Below, piece after piece: positions 53,967-63,530 of a stretch of 64,000 nt of DNA; positions within the stretch are counted from its first letter, which is position 1, and each line of letters begins with the position of its first letter. Under the pieces are notes generated by a model. That model saw nothing but the letters and a program-made list of their open reading frames with translations, did not search any database and was not told the origin of the DNA. The stretch comes from Rhodothermus marinus (lineage in GTDB: Bacteria > Bacteroidota > Rhodothermia > Rhodothermales > Rhodothermaceae). The DNA lies in NCBI RefSeq assembly GCF_009936275.1, contig NZ_AP019797.1:1355501-1419500 (forward strand), written 5' to 3'. Both the position numbers and the translations under genes were made by a program.

Positions 53967-55709
53967 ATGCGCCCTGGGATCAGCATCCTGCTTGCCATCT
54001 GCTGGGCAGCCGTCGCGCAGGCCCAGGCCGTCCGTTACGTGACCACGCCCGAAGAGCTGCAGGCCGCCATTCAGGCCGCACAGCCTGGCGACACCATCGT
54101 GATGGCCGACGGCACCTGGCGAGATGTTGCGATCGTCTTTGAGGCCAACGGGGCCCCGGGCGACACCATCACGCTGCGGGCCGAGACGCCCGGTCGCGTG
54201 GTGCTGACGGGCAGTTCCCGACTTCGCATCGGGGGGGCCTACCTCAAGGTGGAAGGACTCCGCTTCGAAAACGGCGCGCTGCCCGACGGCGAAGGTGTGA
54301 TCGAATTCCGGGCCAACGGCCGGCATGCCTTTCACAGCCGCCTGACCAACACGGCCATCGTCAACTACAACCCGCCCGGCAGGGAGACCGAGTACAAATG
54401 GGTTTCCCTGTACGGGCGCTTCAACCGGGTCGATCACTGCTATTTCGCCGGAAAGACGCATCTGGGGGCTCTGCTGGTCGTGTGGCTGCAGGATCCGCCC
54501 AACGATGCGCCGCCCCAGCACCGAATCGACCATAACTACTTCGGGCCACGTCCGGAGCTGGGTGAAAACGGCGCCGAGATCATCCGGATCGGCACCAGTG
54601 CCCGCTCGATGCAGGAAGCCCGCGTCGTAGTGGAGCGCAACCTCTTTCTGGAGACGAACGGCGAAATCGAAATCATCTCCAACAAATCGGGCGGCAACAT
54701 CTATCGGGGCAACACCTTCCGGCGGTGCCGGGGGACGCTCACGCTGCGTCACGGCAACGGCGCGCTCGTCGAAGGCAACTTCTTCTTCGGGGAAGGGGTC
54801 GCGGGCACGGGCGGCGTGCGCATCATCGGCGAAGACCACCGCGTGATCAACAACTACTTTCAGGACCTGACCGGGACCGGCTACTATGCGGCGGTCTCGG
54901 TGGTGCAGGGCGTGCCAGACTCGCCGCTCAACCGCTACTTCCAGGTCAAACGCGCGGTGATCGCCCACAACACCTTCGTCAATACCGAGCGTAGCTTCGA
55001 AATCGGCATCGGGGCCAGCCCGGACCAGTCGCTGCCGCCCGAAGACCTGACCATCGTAAACAACGTGGTGCAGACGCGACCGGGCGCTCCGATCGTAACG
55101 ACGCACCTGGAGCCGATCGGAAATACCATCTGGGCCGGTAACATCTTCTATGGCAAACCCGGATCATTCCCGGAAGGGGCAGCGACGTTCGCCCATCCGG
55201 AACTGGTCCGGGGCGACGATGGCCTCTACCGCCCGGCGCCTACCAGCCCGCTCATCGATGCGGGACGTCCGGACTTCGCCCCCGCAGTGGATATGGACGG
55301 GCAGCCGCGTAGCGATCGGGCGCCCGACGTGGGGGCCGACGAGGTTTCGGACGCCCCCGTACGCTGGAAACCGCTCACACCCGCCGACGTGGGGCCCGAC
55401 TGGCTGCGGGAGGCAAACATCGAAGTGAAGTTCGGAGGAAGGCCGTCCAGACTGGCACCGCATACTTCCGGCTTTCCCTTCGAAGGCGTGACCGACATGA
55501 GCTTCTACGTGGAACGGCCGTCCCATGTGCGGATCAGCATGTTCGACCTGAGCGGGCGCAGAGTGATGACCGTGTTCGAGGAACGGGTCGATGAAGGAGC
55601 CCACGTGTTTCGCCTCGACGGGAGCCACTTGCCCACCGGGACCTACCTGCTGGTGATGGAGACCGACTGCAACGAGCGCGACTATCGGCTGATTACCATA
55701 CGACGCTGA
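53967..55709 (+). CDS. Alginate lyase, polysaccharide lyase family 6, with T9SS tail
   Basis: About 580 aa from ATG 53967 (first in-frame ATG at 53940 lies in the previous gene). Signal peptide ISILLAICWAAVAQAQ. Right-handed beta-helix opening VRYVTTPEELQAAIQAAQPGD. Catalytic Lys240 in IISNKSGGNIYRGNTF and Arg261 in GTLTLRHGNGALVEGNFF; the 21-residue spacing equals that of characterised PL6 alginate lyases. The last 80 residues are a T9SS type sorting domain (VRISMFDLSGRRVMTV, GTYLLVMET). Secreted or surface enzyme cutting alginate, probably with preference for MG or polyG blocks, not decidable here. Confidence 0.92.
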   Translation: MRPGISILLAICWAAVAQAQAVRYVTTPEELQAAIQAAQPGDTIVMADGTWRDVAIVFEANGAPGDTITLRAETPGRVVLTGSSRLRIGGAYLKVEGLRFENGALPDGEGVIEFRANGRHAFHSRLTNTAIVNYNPPGRETEYKWVSLYGRFNRVDHCYFAGKTHLGALLVVWLQDPPNDAPPQHRIDHNYFGPRPELGENGAEIIRIGTSARSMQEARVVVERNLFLETNGEIEIISNKSGGNIYRGNTFRRCRGTLTLRHGNGALVEGNFFFGEGVAGTGGVRIIGEDHRVINNYFQDLTGTGYYAAVSVVQGVPDSPLNRYFQVKRAVIAHNTFVNTERSFEIGIGASPDQSLPPEDLTIVNNVVQTRPGAPIVTTHLEPIGNTIWAGNIFYGKPGSFPEGAATFAHPELVRGDDGLYRPAPTSPLIDAGRPDFAPAVDMDGQPRSDRAPDVGADEVSDAPVRWKPLTPADVGPDWLREANIEVKFGGRPSRLAPHTSGFPFEGVTDMSFYVERPSHVRISMFDLSGRRVMTVFEERVDEGAHVFRLDGSHLPTGTYLLVMETDCNERDYRLITIRR

Positions 55710-55779
55710 CCGACCTGCTGGCAGAAAAGAAAACCGCTTTAAGACGAGCCAGCACGAAGTGAAATGTCCCGGGCTTTAC

Positions 55780-55808
55780 TTGACCGTTAAGAAACGACAG
55801 TGTATTTT
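55780..55808 (+). promoter_or_regulatory. Candidate promoter for the PL17 lyase gene
   Basis: TTGACC (55780-55785), 17-nt spacer, TATTTT (55803-55808), running into TTTTTTG, so it also fits the Bacteroidota TTG / TAxxTTTG type. The operator-like motif at 55820-55837 lies directly at the expected transcript start. Confidence 0.5.
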
Positions 55809-55819
55809 TTGAAACGCCA

Positions 55820-55837
55820 TGTATGATGTATTACATC
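55820..55837. promoter_or_regulatory. Candidate GntR operator at the PL17 lyase start
   Basis: TGTATGATGTATTACATC, 13 of 18 positions identical to the motif at 44121-44138. Ends 2 bp before the chosen start codon. Two ATGs at 55840/55843 are the likely starts because the upstream ATG at 55819 overlaps this motif and would add a poor N-terminal region before the signal peptide. Confidence 0.45.
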
Positions 55838-55839
55838 CT

Positions 55840-58065
55840 ATGATGAAACGACAGTACATTCTGTTCACGCTCGGGCTGATGCTGGTGCTGGGTGGTGTGC
55901 CGGCGCTGGCCCAGGTGCAGCATCCCCGTGTGTTCATCACGGCCGAGGAAGCGGCGGCCATCCGTGAGCAGGCCGATCGCTACCCGTTGCTCAGGAATAC
56001 GCTGGCGCAGGTGCAGGCCGAAATGGAAGAGGCGCTGGCGAAGCCCATCGAAATTCCGCCCCCGGGCGAGGCCGGCGGCTACGAACATGAACGGCACAAG
56101 CAGAACTATCGCGAAATGTTCAAAGCCGGCCTGCTCTACCAGATCACCGGCGACGAACGCTATGCCCGGTTCGTGCGGGATATGCTGATGGGCTATGCGG
56201 CCATGTACCCCGAGCTGGGGCCGCATCCGCGCAGCGAACGCCAGATCCCGGGCAAGCTCTTTCACCAGCTGCTCAACGAGTGCGTCTGGCTGGTGCATAC
56301 CATCGTGGCCTACGACGCGATCTACAACTGGCTGAGCGAGGCCGATCGGGCACATATCGAAGCCAGCGTGTTTCGGCCGATGGCCTCCTGGATCATGAAC
56401 GAGGGGGCCTACGAATTCAACCGCATTCACAATCACGGTACCTGGGCGGTGGCCGCCGTGGGCATGACCGGCTACGTGATCGGCGAGCCGGACTGGGTGG
56501 AAAAGGCGCTCTACGGCAGCAATAAGGACGGCAAGGGCGGATTCTACGCACAGCTCGACCAGCTCTTTTCGCCGGACGGCTACTACATGGAGGGGCCGTA
56601 TTATGCCCGCTATGCGCTCTGGCCCTTCTTCTTCTTTGCCGAGGCGATCGAGCGGTACGAGCCCGAACGGGGCATCTACGCCTACCGCGATAGCATCCTG
56701 AAAAAAGCCCTCTATGCTACGGTCCAGACCGCTTTTCCGGACGGCGTCTTCCCGCCCATCAACGACGCCTCGCTCACGATGGACATCCGGGCGCCGGGTG
56801 TCGTACTGGCCACCGACGTGGTGTTTGCCCGCTACGGAGGTGATCCGGCGCTGCTGGGAGTGGCGCATGAGCAGGGGCAGGTGGTGCTCAACGGGGCCGG
56901 GCTGGCCGTGGCGAAAGCCTACGCCGAAGCGCCCGAAGTGCCCCGGATGACGTGGCCCAGCGTCGAGTTTACCGACGGCGCAGACGGCCAACGAGGCGGC
57001 ATTGGCTTTCTGCGTACCGGCGTGGGCCGTGACCAGACCGTCGTGCTCATGAAGTACGGCGTACACGGGCTCGGCCACGGCCACTTCGACAAGCTGCACT
57101 TCATGCTCTACGACAACGGCCGTCAGGTCATTCGCGACTACGGCTTTGCCCGGTTCATCAACGTGGAGCCCAAGTACGGTGGTCGCTATCTCCCGGAAAA
57201 CGATAGCTATGCCATGCAGACCATCGCCCACAATACGGTGGTGGTGGACGAGACCAGCCAGAATCGGGCTGATTTCGACGAAGCCGAGGCCATGTCGGGC
57301 CTGCGGCACTTTTTCGACGGCAGGGGCGGCCCCGTACAGGCCATGAGTGCGCGTGCCAACGGCTACTGGCCGGGCGTAAACATGCAGCGGACGCTACTGC
57401 TCGTCGAAGATGCGCGGCTGGACTATCCCGTGGTGGTGGACCTCTTCCGGGTGACGGCCGACACCGTGCACCAGTACGACTATCCCCTGCACTTTCTGGG
57501 GCAACCCATCTGGGACAACCTGGGCATTCGGGGCTACCCCGATCAGCTCAGGCCGCTGGGGACCGACTTCGGCTACCAGCACATCTGGGAGGAGGCGCGA
57601 GCGCGCACCGATAGCGTCGTGCAGTTTACCTGGCTCGATGGCTCGCGCTACTACACCTGGACGGTGGCGGCCGCTCCGGCTACAGACGTCATCCTGGGGC
57701 GCACCGGGGCCAACGATCCCCGCTTTAATCTGCGCCGGGAGCCGATGATTCTGGTGCGGCGCCAGGCAAAGGATCATCTGTTCGCCAGTGTCATCGAGCC
57801 GCATGGCTACTTCAACGAGGCGCGAGAAATCAGCCTCAAGGCCCGGCCGCAGGTGCAGGCGGTTCGCGTGGTGGGCCACAACGCGGAGGGCAGCGTGGTA
57901 GAGGTGATCGGGAAAGGCGGGTGGAAGTGGACCATCATGGTAACGAACGGTCCGGCCGATCCTGAAGCCCGCCACACGGTCACGTTCGACGGCCGCACGT
58001 TCTCGTGGACCGGTAACTACGCGGTGGAAGGGGTGCTGGCCCCGGACGCTTCGCGTCGTGAATGA
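55840..58065 (+). CDS. Alginate lyase, polysaccharide lyase family 17 (exo-oligoalginate lyase)
   Basis: About 741 aa. Signal peptide YILFTLGLMLVLGGVPALAQ. The N-terminal (alpha/alpha) toroid has NRIHNHGTWAVAAVG (Asn198-His199) and YYMEGPYYARYALWPFF (Tyr255); the C-terminal beta-sandwich has YGVHGLGHGHFDKLHFMLYDNG near 407-428, the heparinase II/III-type metal and His region. These match the Asn/His/Tyr/His sets of PL17 oligoalginate lyases, which release DEH monomer. It has no T9SS tail, so it is more likely periplasmic than extracellular. Promoter and operator candidates lie just upstream. Confidence 0.92.
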   Translation: MMKRQYILFTLGLMLVLGGVPALAQVQHPRVFITAEEAAAIREQADRYPLLRNTLAQVQAEMEEALAKPIEIPPPGEAGGYEHERHKQNYREMFKAGLLYQITGDERYARFVRDMLMGYAAMYPELGPHPRSERQIPGKLFHQLLNECVWLVHTIVAYDAIYNWLSEADRAHIEASVFRPMASWIMNEGAYEFNRIHNHGTWAVAAVGMTGYVIGEPDWVEKALYGSNKDGKGGFYAQLDQLFSPDGYYMEGPYYARYALWPFFFFAEAIERYEPERGIYAYRDSILKKALYATVQTAFPDGVFPPINDASLTMDIRAPGVVLATDVVFARYGGDPALLGVAHEQGQVVLNGAGLAVAKAYAEAPEVPRMTWPSVEFTDGADGQRGGIGFLRTGVGRDQTVVLMKYGVHGLGHGHFDKLHFMLYDNGRQVIRDYGFARFINVEPKYGGRYLPENDSYAMQTIAHNTVVVDETSQNRADFDEAEAMSGLRHFFDGRGGPVQAMSARANGYWPGVNMQRTLLLVEDARLDYPVVVDLFRVTADTVHQYDYPLHFLGQPIWDNLGIRGYPDQLRPLGTDFGYQHIWEEARARTDSVVQFTWLDGSRYYTWTVAAAPATDVILGRTGANDPRFNLRREPMILVRRQAKDHLFASVIEPHGYFNEAREISLKARPQVQAVRVVGHNAEGSVVEVIGKGGWKWTIMVTNGPADPEARHTVTFDGRTFSWTGNYAVEGVLAPDASRRE

Positions 58066-58121
58066 TCAGACCTGCAGCGAAGACCTTAACTGTCGTTTTC
58101 AAACCAAAAACAGGTTGCACG

Positions 58122-58880
58122 ATGAAGATCGATCTCACAGGCAAACGTGCACTGGTGACGGGCGCCGGTCGTGACATCGGCCGCGCCATTGCCGAAGCAC
58201 TGGCACGTTGCGGTGCCGCCGTAGCGGTGAACTACCGGGCCTCGAAAGACCAGGCGGAGGAGGTGGTGCAGGCCATTCGCGCCGAAGGCGGCACGGCCAT
58301 CGCCGTGCAGGCCGATGTCACCCGGGCCGACGAGGTGGAGCGCATGATCCAGGAAGTGGTGCAACAGCTCGGCGGCAACCTGGATATTCTGGTCAACAAC
58401 GCGGGCGGCCTTGTGCAGCGTTCGGCCATTGCGGATATGCCCGAGGAGTTGTGGGATCAGGTGATGAACGTCAACCTGAAGAGCGTTTTTCTGGTAACGA
58501 AGGCCGCGCTGAAGCATTTCAACGACGGAGGCGCCATCGTCAACGTCTCGTCGCTGGCGGCGCGCAACGGAGGCGGAAACGGCGCCGTGGCCTACGCCGC
58601 GGCAAAAGGCGGGGTGCTGACCTTCACGCGCGGGCTGGCGAAAGAACTTGCTCCGCGGAAAATCCGGGTCAACTGTGTTTCGCCCGGGCTGATCAACACC
58701 ACCTTCCACGACCGCTTTACGCCGCCCGAGGTGCGTCAGCGTGTGGCCAGTTCGACGCCGCTCGGCCGTGAGGGCGAGGCCTCTGAGGTGGCCGCCGGTG
58801 TCGTCTTCCTGGCGTCTGATCTGGCCTCTTACATCAACGGCGAATCCCTGGAAATCAACGGTGGCCTCTATTTTGTCTGA
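58122..58880 (+). CDS. SDR-family DEH reductase (4-deoxy-L-erythro-5-hexoseulose uronate reductase)
   Basis: 252 aa from ATG 58122 (KIDLTGKRALVTGAGRDIGRAI). Classic SDR: TGAGRDIG near residues 13-20, NNAGG near 93, Ser at 143-144, Tyr158-x3-Lys162, and PGLINTTFHD. Placed between PL17 lyase and KdgF, it should reduce DEH to KDG with NAD(P)H, as shown for SDR reductases of other alginate degraders. Cofactor preference cannot be told with certainty. Similar SDRs act on other keto sugars, so the function rests partly on context. Confidence 0.85.
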   Translation: MKIDLTGKRALVTGAGRDIGRAIAEALARCGAAVAVNYRASKDQAEEVVQAIRAEGGTAIAVQADVTRADEVERMIQEVVQQLGGNLDILVNNAGGLVQRSAIADMPEELWDQVMNVNLKSVFLVTKAALKHFNDGGAIVNVSSLAARNGGGNGAVAYAAAKGGVLTFTRGLAKELAPRKIRVNCVSPGLINTTFHDRFTPPEVRQRVASSTPLGREGEASEVAAGVVFLASDLASYINGESLEINGGLYFV

Positions 58881-58897
58881 GCCAGCCCGCTCTGCGC

Positions 58898-59263
58898 ATG
58901 GAGATGACGACAAAAAATCAATCGAAACGGTTTGTTTTCGGTCAGGAAGTGCCCTGGGAGGATCTGGGCGGAGGCATCCGGCGCCAGATTCTCGGCTACG
59001 ACGAGCACCTGATGCTGGTGCGGGTGCTCTTTGAGAAAGGAGCGGTAGGGGTGGTGCATCATCATCCCCACCGCCAGACCACCTACGTGGAATCCGGCGT
59101 GTTCCGGGTCCGTATCGGAGACGAGGAGGCCATCCTGAAAGCGGGCGATGGCTTCTTCGTGCCGCCCGACGTGCCACACGGTGCGGAGGCGCTGGAGGCA
59201 GGGAGCCTGATCGACGTATTCGCACCGGCACGTCGATCTTTCCTGGGCTTTGACGAAGATTGA
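58898..59263 (+). CDS. kdgF: KdgF-like cupin (unsaturated uronate linearisation)
   Basis: 121 aa single cupin. Metal-binding set VVHHHPHRQTTYVESGVF (His/His/Gln/Glu-type) near residues 52-69 and VPPDVPHGAEAL near 88-99 (second-motif His). Matches KdgF, which converts cyclic 4,5-unsaturated uronates from lyases into the linear ketouronate DEH. It follows the reductase by 17 nt and ends 7 nt before the next lyase gene. Confidence 0.88.
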   Translation: MEMTTKNQSKRFVFGQEVPWEDLGGGIRRQILGYDEHLMLVRVLFEKGAVGVVHHHPHRQTTYVESGVFRVRIGDEEAILKAGDGFFVPPDVPHGAEALEAGSLIDVFAPARRSFLGFDED

Positions 59264-59270
59264 CAGGTTC

Positions 59271-61946
59271 ATGGGGACGCCTCACCTGCAGCCTGGCAGT
59301 GCGGGAAGATCCAGACGCTTCCCGCCGGGCATTCTGGCGCTGGCGGCGTGGCTGCTCGTCGGCTCCGTCGCCAGCGCCCAGAACCCTTATGAAACCTATA
59401 CAGGCTTCACGGTCCCGACCGAAGCCGTCCTTCCGGACAGCGAAGTACACCCCTCGCTGTGGTTCTCGGCCGAGGAGCTGGCCACGATCCGGGCCCGGTG
59501 GCAGGATCCGGCCTATGCCGAGCTGGTGGACGAGATCAAGCGCGACATCCGGGACTTCAAAAACCGCAACCCCGAGGCCACCGATCCGGGCGAACGGGCC
59601 CGGATGGCCAAGACGCTGGCCTTCGCCTGGTTGATGGAAAACGACATCGTGGCGCTGGTAAAAGCGCTTGCGACACTCGACGTGGCCTACGACAACGTGC
59701 CCCAGCGCTACGGCTCGGACGTGTTCGACGGCGAATACGACGAGATCTACCGGGCCACGTGGTTGCAGAACTACTGTGCCGCCTACGACTGGCTGTACGA
59801 CCAGCTCGGGCCTGAGCTGGAGGCCGAATTGCGGGCCAAGCTGGTGGCCGAGGCGCAGTTGCTCTACACCTACATGAACCAATACGCGCCAAGGCCGCAC
59901 AACCACCGCTCCAAGCCGGCCTATGCGCTCGGAACGGCGGCGCTGACGCTTTCCAGTCATCCGGATGCGGCAAAGTGGCTGAGCTTTGCGCTCGACCGGC
60001 AGAACAGCGTCACGAAGTACATGTTCAGCAACGAAGGGGTCTATCGCGAGGGGCCCCACTACTACGTCTTCACGCTGGTCAATGCGATTCCCTTTCTCTG
60101 GCATTATCTGCACGTGTCGGGCGTGAATCTTTTTCCGTACTATCAGCCAGCCTTCGAATGGCCCATCCGTATCCGAAACAGCCGCGGGTGGATGCCCAAC
60201 ATCGAAGACGGCTACATGAAGCCCGCGCCCACGCACACCGTGGCCGCCGCCTATCGCAATACACCGACCCTGCTGCACAGCAGCGCGCCGCTGGCCGAGA
60301 TTCTGCAGTGGAACTGGCAGACTACCCGGTTTTTCACCCAGAACTACACCGGCGCCACGAATGACGTCACCTGGGAGATCGACGTGTTGCTCTCCTGGGA
60401 CGCGAGTATTCCGGCAACGCCTCCGGACGTCTCGCCCACGCAGATCCTGCAGAGTGGCCAGGTGGCGTTTCGCAATGCGTGGACCGACGAGGGGGCGGCT
60501 TCGCGCTATCTGCTTTTCCACGGCGTGGCCTCGGCCGACAACCACGACCACCCCGACCACCTCTCGTACGTGGTGGATGCGGCCAACACGCCGCTGGCCG
60601 TGGATGCCGGTTACGGGCCGGAGGGCTTCAGCGACGACCGGCGTAGCTGGTACACGTCGCCTCAGGCCCACAACACGGTCACGGTCAACGGTTACCCGCT
60701 GGTCGATTACAGCACGGCGCGGAACGAAGGTCCACGTCTGCGGCACGCGCTCGACACGCCGTTTTACGACTTCGCCGAAATGCAGGCCCGCAGCCAGGGC
60801 GTGGCCGGCGGCGCCGAAGTACGGCGCGGCATTGCGTTTCCTGAAGAACGTTTCTGGGTGGTGTACGACCTGGGCTCCTCGGACAACGAGGCCAGCTACC
60901 AGGTGCACCTGCACGGGCGGGGGACGTTTGCGCGCAACGGTTCATGGCTGACCTGGACCGCCCAGCCTGACACCTACGGCGAGGGCGCCCGCCTGCATGC
61001 GGCGTTCGCCGGCAACCGCACGCTGACGATTTCGGAGAACTCCGGCTGGACGAGTCTCTACTGGGGGCATGAGGAGACGCAGACCTACGTTTCCGTGCGG
61101 CAGACGGCCACCGATCCGGTCTTTCTGCACGTGCTCTATCCGACTCCGTTAGACGGAACGCCCCCGGCGCTGGTGGACCGGAGCAGCTCCGGCATCGTCA
61201 GTCTGGAGCTGACCGAAGACGCGGGCATCACCAACGTGGCCGTGCAGCGAGATCAGGTGCTGCGAACGGCCGGGCCGCTGGCGACCGACGCGATTTTTGC
61301 CTGGACCCGGCGCGTGCAGGGGAGCATCGTGCAGTTCGCTCTGACCGAAGGGCGAGAACTCCGGTGGGAAGGGCGCCTGCTGCTTTCGGCCAGCGACACG
61401 CTGACGGTGGCCGTCGATCGCTCCGATCCGTCGCGTCAGTTGCTGTATGTGGAGCCGTTCACCGGACAGGCCGAGTTGACGCTTCGGCTGCTGCCCGACT
61501 CGGCCACGCCGCTTTCCGTAATGCTCGACGGGCAGCCGCTGGCCTTCGAGACGCCGGAGCAGGGCACGGTGCGCTTCCGGCTCAGCGGCGATCAGCTCGG
61601 AGCCGGCAGCGTCATTGTGGTAACAACGAACGTGGCCTCGGCCGCCGAGCCCCATGAGGCGGCCACCGCAGGTTTCATGATAGAGGGACCCTATCCCAAC
61701 CCCACGTCGGGGCCGATGCACTTTCGGCTTGTACTGGCCCGACCGGCGCATGTACGAGCGGTGCTGTACGACGTGCTGGGACGTCGCCTGGCGACGCTGT
61801 GGGATGGGGCGGTGGGAGCCGGACAGACCGAATTGACCTGGGACGTGGGACGCCTGTTGCGACAGAAACTGACGCCAGGGCCCTATCTGATCAAGGTGGA
61901 GGCCGACGGCGTGCGCAGGGTAGTCCGGGGACTGGTTAGCAGATAG
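59271..61946 (+). CDS. Heparinase II/III-type lyase (PL17/PL39-like alginate lyase) with T9SS tail
   Basis: About 891 aa from ATG 59271 (TTG at 59250 is less likely). Signal peptide GILALAAWLLVGSVASAQ. Toroid region contains RPHNHRSKPAYALGTAAL (Asn-His) and NEGVYREGPHYYVFTLVNA (Tyr); the beta domain has ASADNHDHPDHLSYVVDAAN with the His/Asp set, then YTSPQAHNTVTVNGYPL. Differs from the shorter PL17 next door and may be a different PL family (PL39-like). T9SS tail: GPYPNPTSGPMHFRLVL, VLGRRLATLW, GPYLIKVEADG. An extracellular or surface lyase. Confidence 0.83.
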   Translation: MGTPHLQPGSAGRSRRFPPGILALAAWLLVGSVASAQNPYETYTGFTVPTEAVLPDSEVHPSLWFSAEELATIRARWQDPAYAELVDEIKRDIRDFKNRNPEATDPGERARMAKTLAFAWLMENDIVALVKALATLDVAYDNVPQRYGSDVFDGEYDEIYRATWLQNYCAAYDWLYDQLGPELEAELRAKLVAEAQLLYTYMNQYAPRPHNHRSKPAYALGTAALTLSSHPDAAKWLSFALDRQNSVTKYMFSNEGVYREGPHYYVFTLVNAIPFLWHYLHVSGVNLFPYYQPAFEWPIRIRNSRGWMPNIEDGYMKPAPTHTVAAAYRNTPTLLHSSAPLAEILQWNWQTTRFFTQNYTGATNDVTWEIDVLLSWDASIPATPPDVSPTQILQSGQVAFRNAWTDEGAASRYLLFHGVASADNHDHPDHLSYVVDAANTPLAVDAGYGPEGFSDDRRSWYTSPQAHNTVTVNGYPLVDYSTARNEGPRLRHALDTPFYDFAEMQARSQGVAGGAEVRRGIAFPEERFWVVYDLGSSDNEASYQVHLHGRGTFARNGSWLTWTAQPDTYGEGARLHAAFAGNRTLTISENSGWTSLYWGHEETQTYVSVRQTATDPVFLHVLYPTPLDGTPPALVDRSSSGIVSLELTEDAGITNVAVQRDQVLRTAGPLATDAIFAWTRRVQGSIVQFALTEGRELRWEGRLLLSASDTLTVAVDRSDPSRQLLYVEPFTGQAELTLRLLPDSATPLSVMLDGQPLAFETPEQGTVRFRLSGDQLGAGSVIVVTTNVASAAEPHEAATAGFMIEGPYPNPTSGPMHFRLVLARPAHVRAVLYDVLGRRLATLWDGAVGAGQTELTWDVGRLLRQKLTPGPYLIKVEADGVRRVVRGLVSR

Positions 61947-62073
61947 ACGCGCGGCAAACTTCCCGGCTGTGTGGCGGAGAACGGTACAGGGTAGAGCCGG
62001 GCGTGCCCGCATGGCGCGGCAGTCCGTCTCCCCGTTGACTTTCTGTCGGTGTCGTCCAAGCAGGAGGTAAGCA

Positions 62074-63351
62074 ATGCGCAAAGTTAAAGGCCTTCGCTGG
62101 TGGATTATCAGCCTGATCGCGATTGCCACTGTCATTAACTACATCGACCGGGGTGCGCTTTCGATCCTCTGGCCCAACATCTCCGCCGATCTGGGGATGA
62201 CCAAAGAGGATTATTCCCTGATCGCCATCATGTTTACGATTGCGTACGCGATCAGTCAGACGCTCTCCGGGCGGCTGTACGACTGGGTCGGCACGCGCCT
62301 CGGCTTTGTCATTTCGATCACGGTCTGGTCGATTTCCATTGCGCTCCATGCCATTGCGCGGAGCGTGACCAGCTTCAGCATCTTCCGATTTCTGCTCGGG
62401 CTGGGCGAGGCCGGCAACTGGCCCGGTGCCACCAAGGCGGTGGCCGAGTGGTTTCCGATCAAAGACCGGGCGCTGGCGCAGGGCATTTTCAACGCCGGGG
62501 CCTCCATCGGGTCCATCATCTCGCCGCCGCTGATCGCCTTCCTGTACCTGTGGCTGGGCTGGCAGGCGACCTTTGTGGTGCTGGGCGGACTGGGTCTGCT
62601 CTGGCTCATTCCCTGGGTGATCGTCTACAAGGCGCTTCCAGACCGCCATCCCTGGCTGACCGAGGAGGAGCGTCAGTACATTCTGAGCGGACAGAAAATC
62701 GAAGATGCCGAGGCGGAGGATGAACGGGTGCCTGGCTTTTGGGAACTTCTCTCGTACAAACAGACCTGGTCGGTGCTCGTGTCCCGCTTTTTCCTGGACC
62801 CCATCTGGTGGCTTTTCGTGTTCTGGCTGCCCATCTACCTGCACGACCGGTTTGGCTTCGACATCCAGCAGATCGGCCTTTCGGCATGGGTGCCATACGT
62901 GGGAGCGGCCGCCGGGGCGCTGTTTGGCGGCTGGTACGCCGGTTTCCTGATGCGTCGGGGCTGGACGGTGGACAAGGCCCGCAAATGGGCCATCACGCTC
63001 GGCGGGCTGATCATGCTACCCGGACTGCTGCTTACCTCGATTGCAGCCCATCCCGTCGTGGCTGTCCTGTTGATCGCCGTGGTGCTGTTCGGATTCCAGG
63101 TTTCCATCGGCAACATCCAGACGTTGCCCAGCGACTTCTATTCCGGAAAGGCCGTCGGGTCAGTGGCAGGTATGGGCGGGACCACGGCCGCGCTCGGGGT
63201 GATCATAACAACCTGGCTGGTTCCCAAGCTGGTGGTGGCCAGTTACGTACCGTTTTTCCTGATGGGTGCCATGCTGGTGCCGCTGGGTGTGCTCTCTGTG
63301 TACGTGCTGGGTGGCCGCATTCGGCGTGTACCACTGCGTCGGCGGCCCTGA
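62074..63351 (+). CDS. MFS transporter, anion:cation symporter family (hexuronate/DEH uptake)
   Basis: 425 aa, 12 TM helices by eye. INYIDRGALSILWPNI near residues 21-36 and FLLGLGEAGNWPGATKAVAEWFP near 108-130 are ACS-family hallmarks (ExuT-like). In this locus it would import DEH or other lyase products over the cytoplasmic membrane. SD GGAGG 8 nt before the ATG. Last recognisable alginate gene. Confidence 0.9.
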   Translation: MRKVKGLRWWIISLIAIATVINYIDRGALSILWPNISADLGMTKEDYSLIAIMFTIAYAISQTLSGRLYDWVGTRLGFVISITVWSISIALHAIARSVTSFSIFRFLLGLGEAGNWPGATKAVAEWFPIKDRALAQGIFNAGASIGSIISPPLIAFLYLWLGWQATFVVLGGLGLLWLIPWVIVYKALPDRHPWLTEEERQYILSGQKIEDAEAEDERVPGFWELLSYKQTWSVLVSRFFLDPIWWLFVFWLPIYLHDRFGFDIQQIGLSAWVPYVGAAAGALFGGWYAGFLMRRGWTVDKARKWAITLGGLIMLPGLLLTSIAAHPVVAVLLIAVVLFGFQVSIGNIQTLPSDFYSGKAVGSVAGMGGTTAALGVIITTWLVPKLVVASYVPFFLMGAMLVPLGVLSVYVLGGRIRRVPLRRRP

Positions 63352-63530
63352 ACTCTGAAAGCGCACCTCCAGGCGTGCGGTAGCTGCGGAGCCTGGGAGC
63401 CTTCAACGTGCCTGGTGAAAAGTGTAGGCGGTCGGCCGGGTTGGGCTCAAAACGTTGCGCTACGTGCATCTTTGCGGCGCCGCTGTTATTATTGGACCGA
63501 ATTATCGGTTCGTCTGTTTGATTTTGATCA

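Noticed and set aside
55716-55754. TGCTGGC/GCCAGCA inverted repeat after the PL6 gene as terminator
   Set aside because: 25-nt loop and no T-run make a functional terminator doubtful.
58086-60914. Very long minus-strand open frame (942 codons)
   Set aside because: Antisense to clearly real alginate genes; the translation is Arg/His/Val-rich with no domain, as expected from GC-rich third positions.
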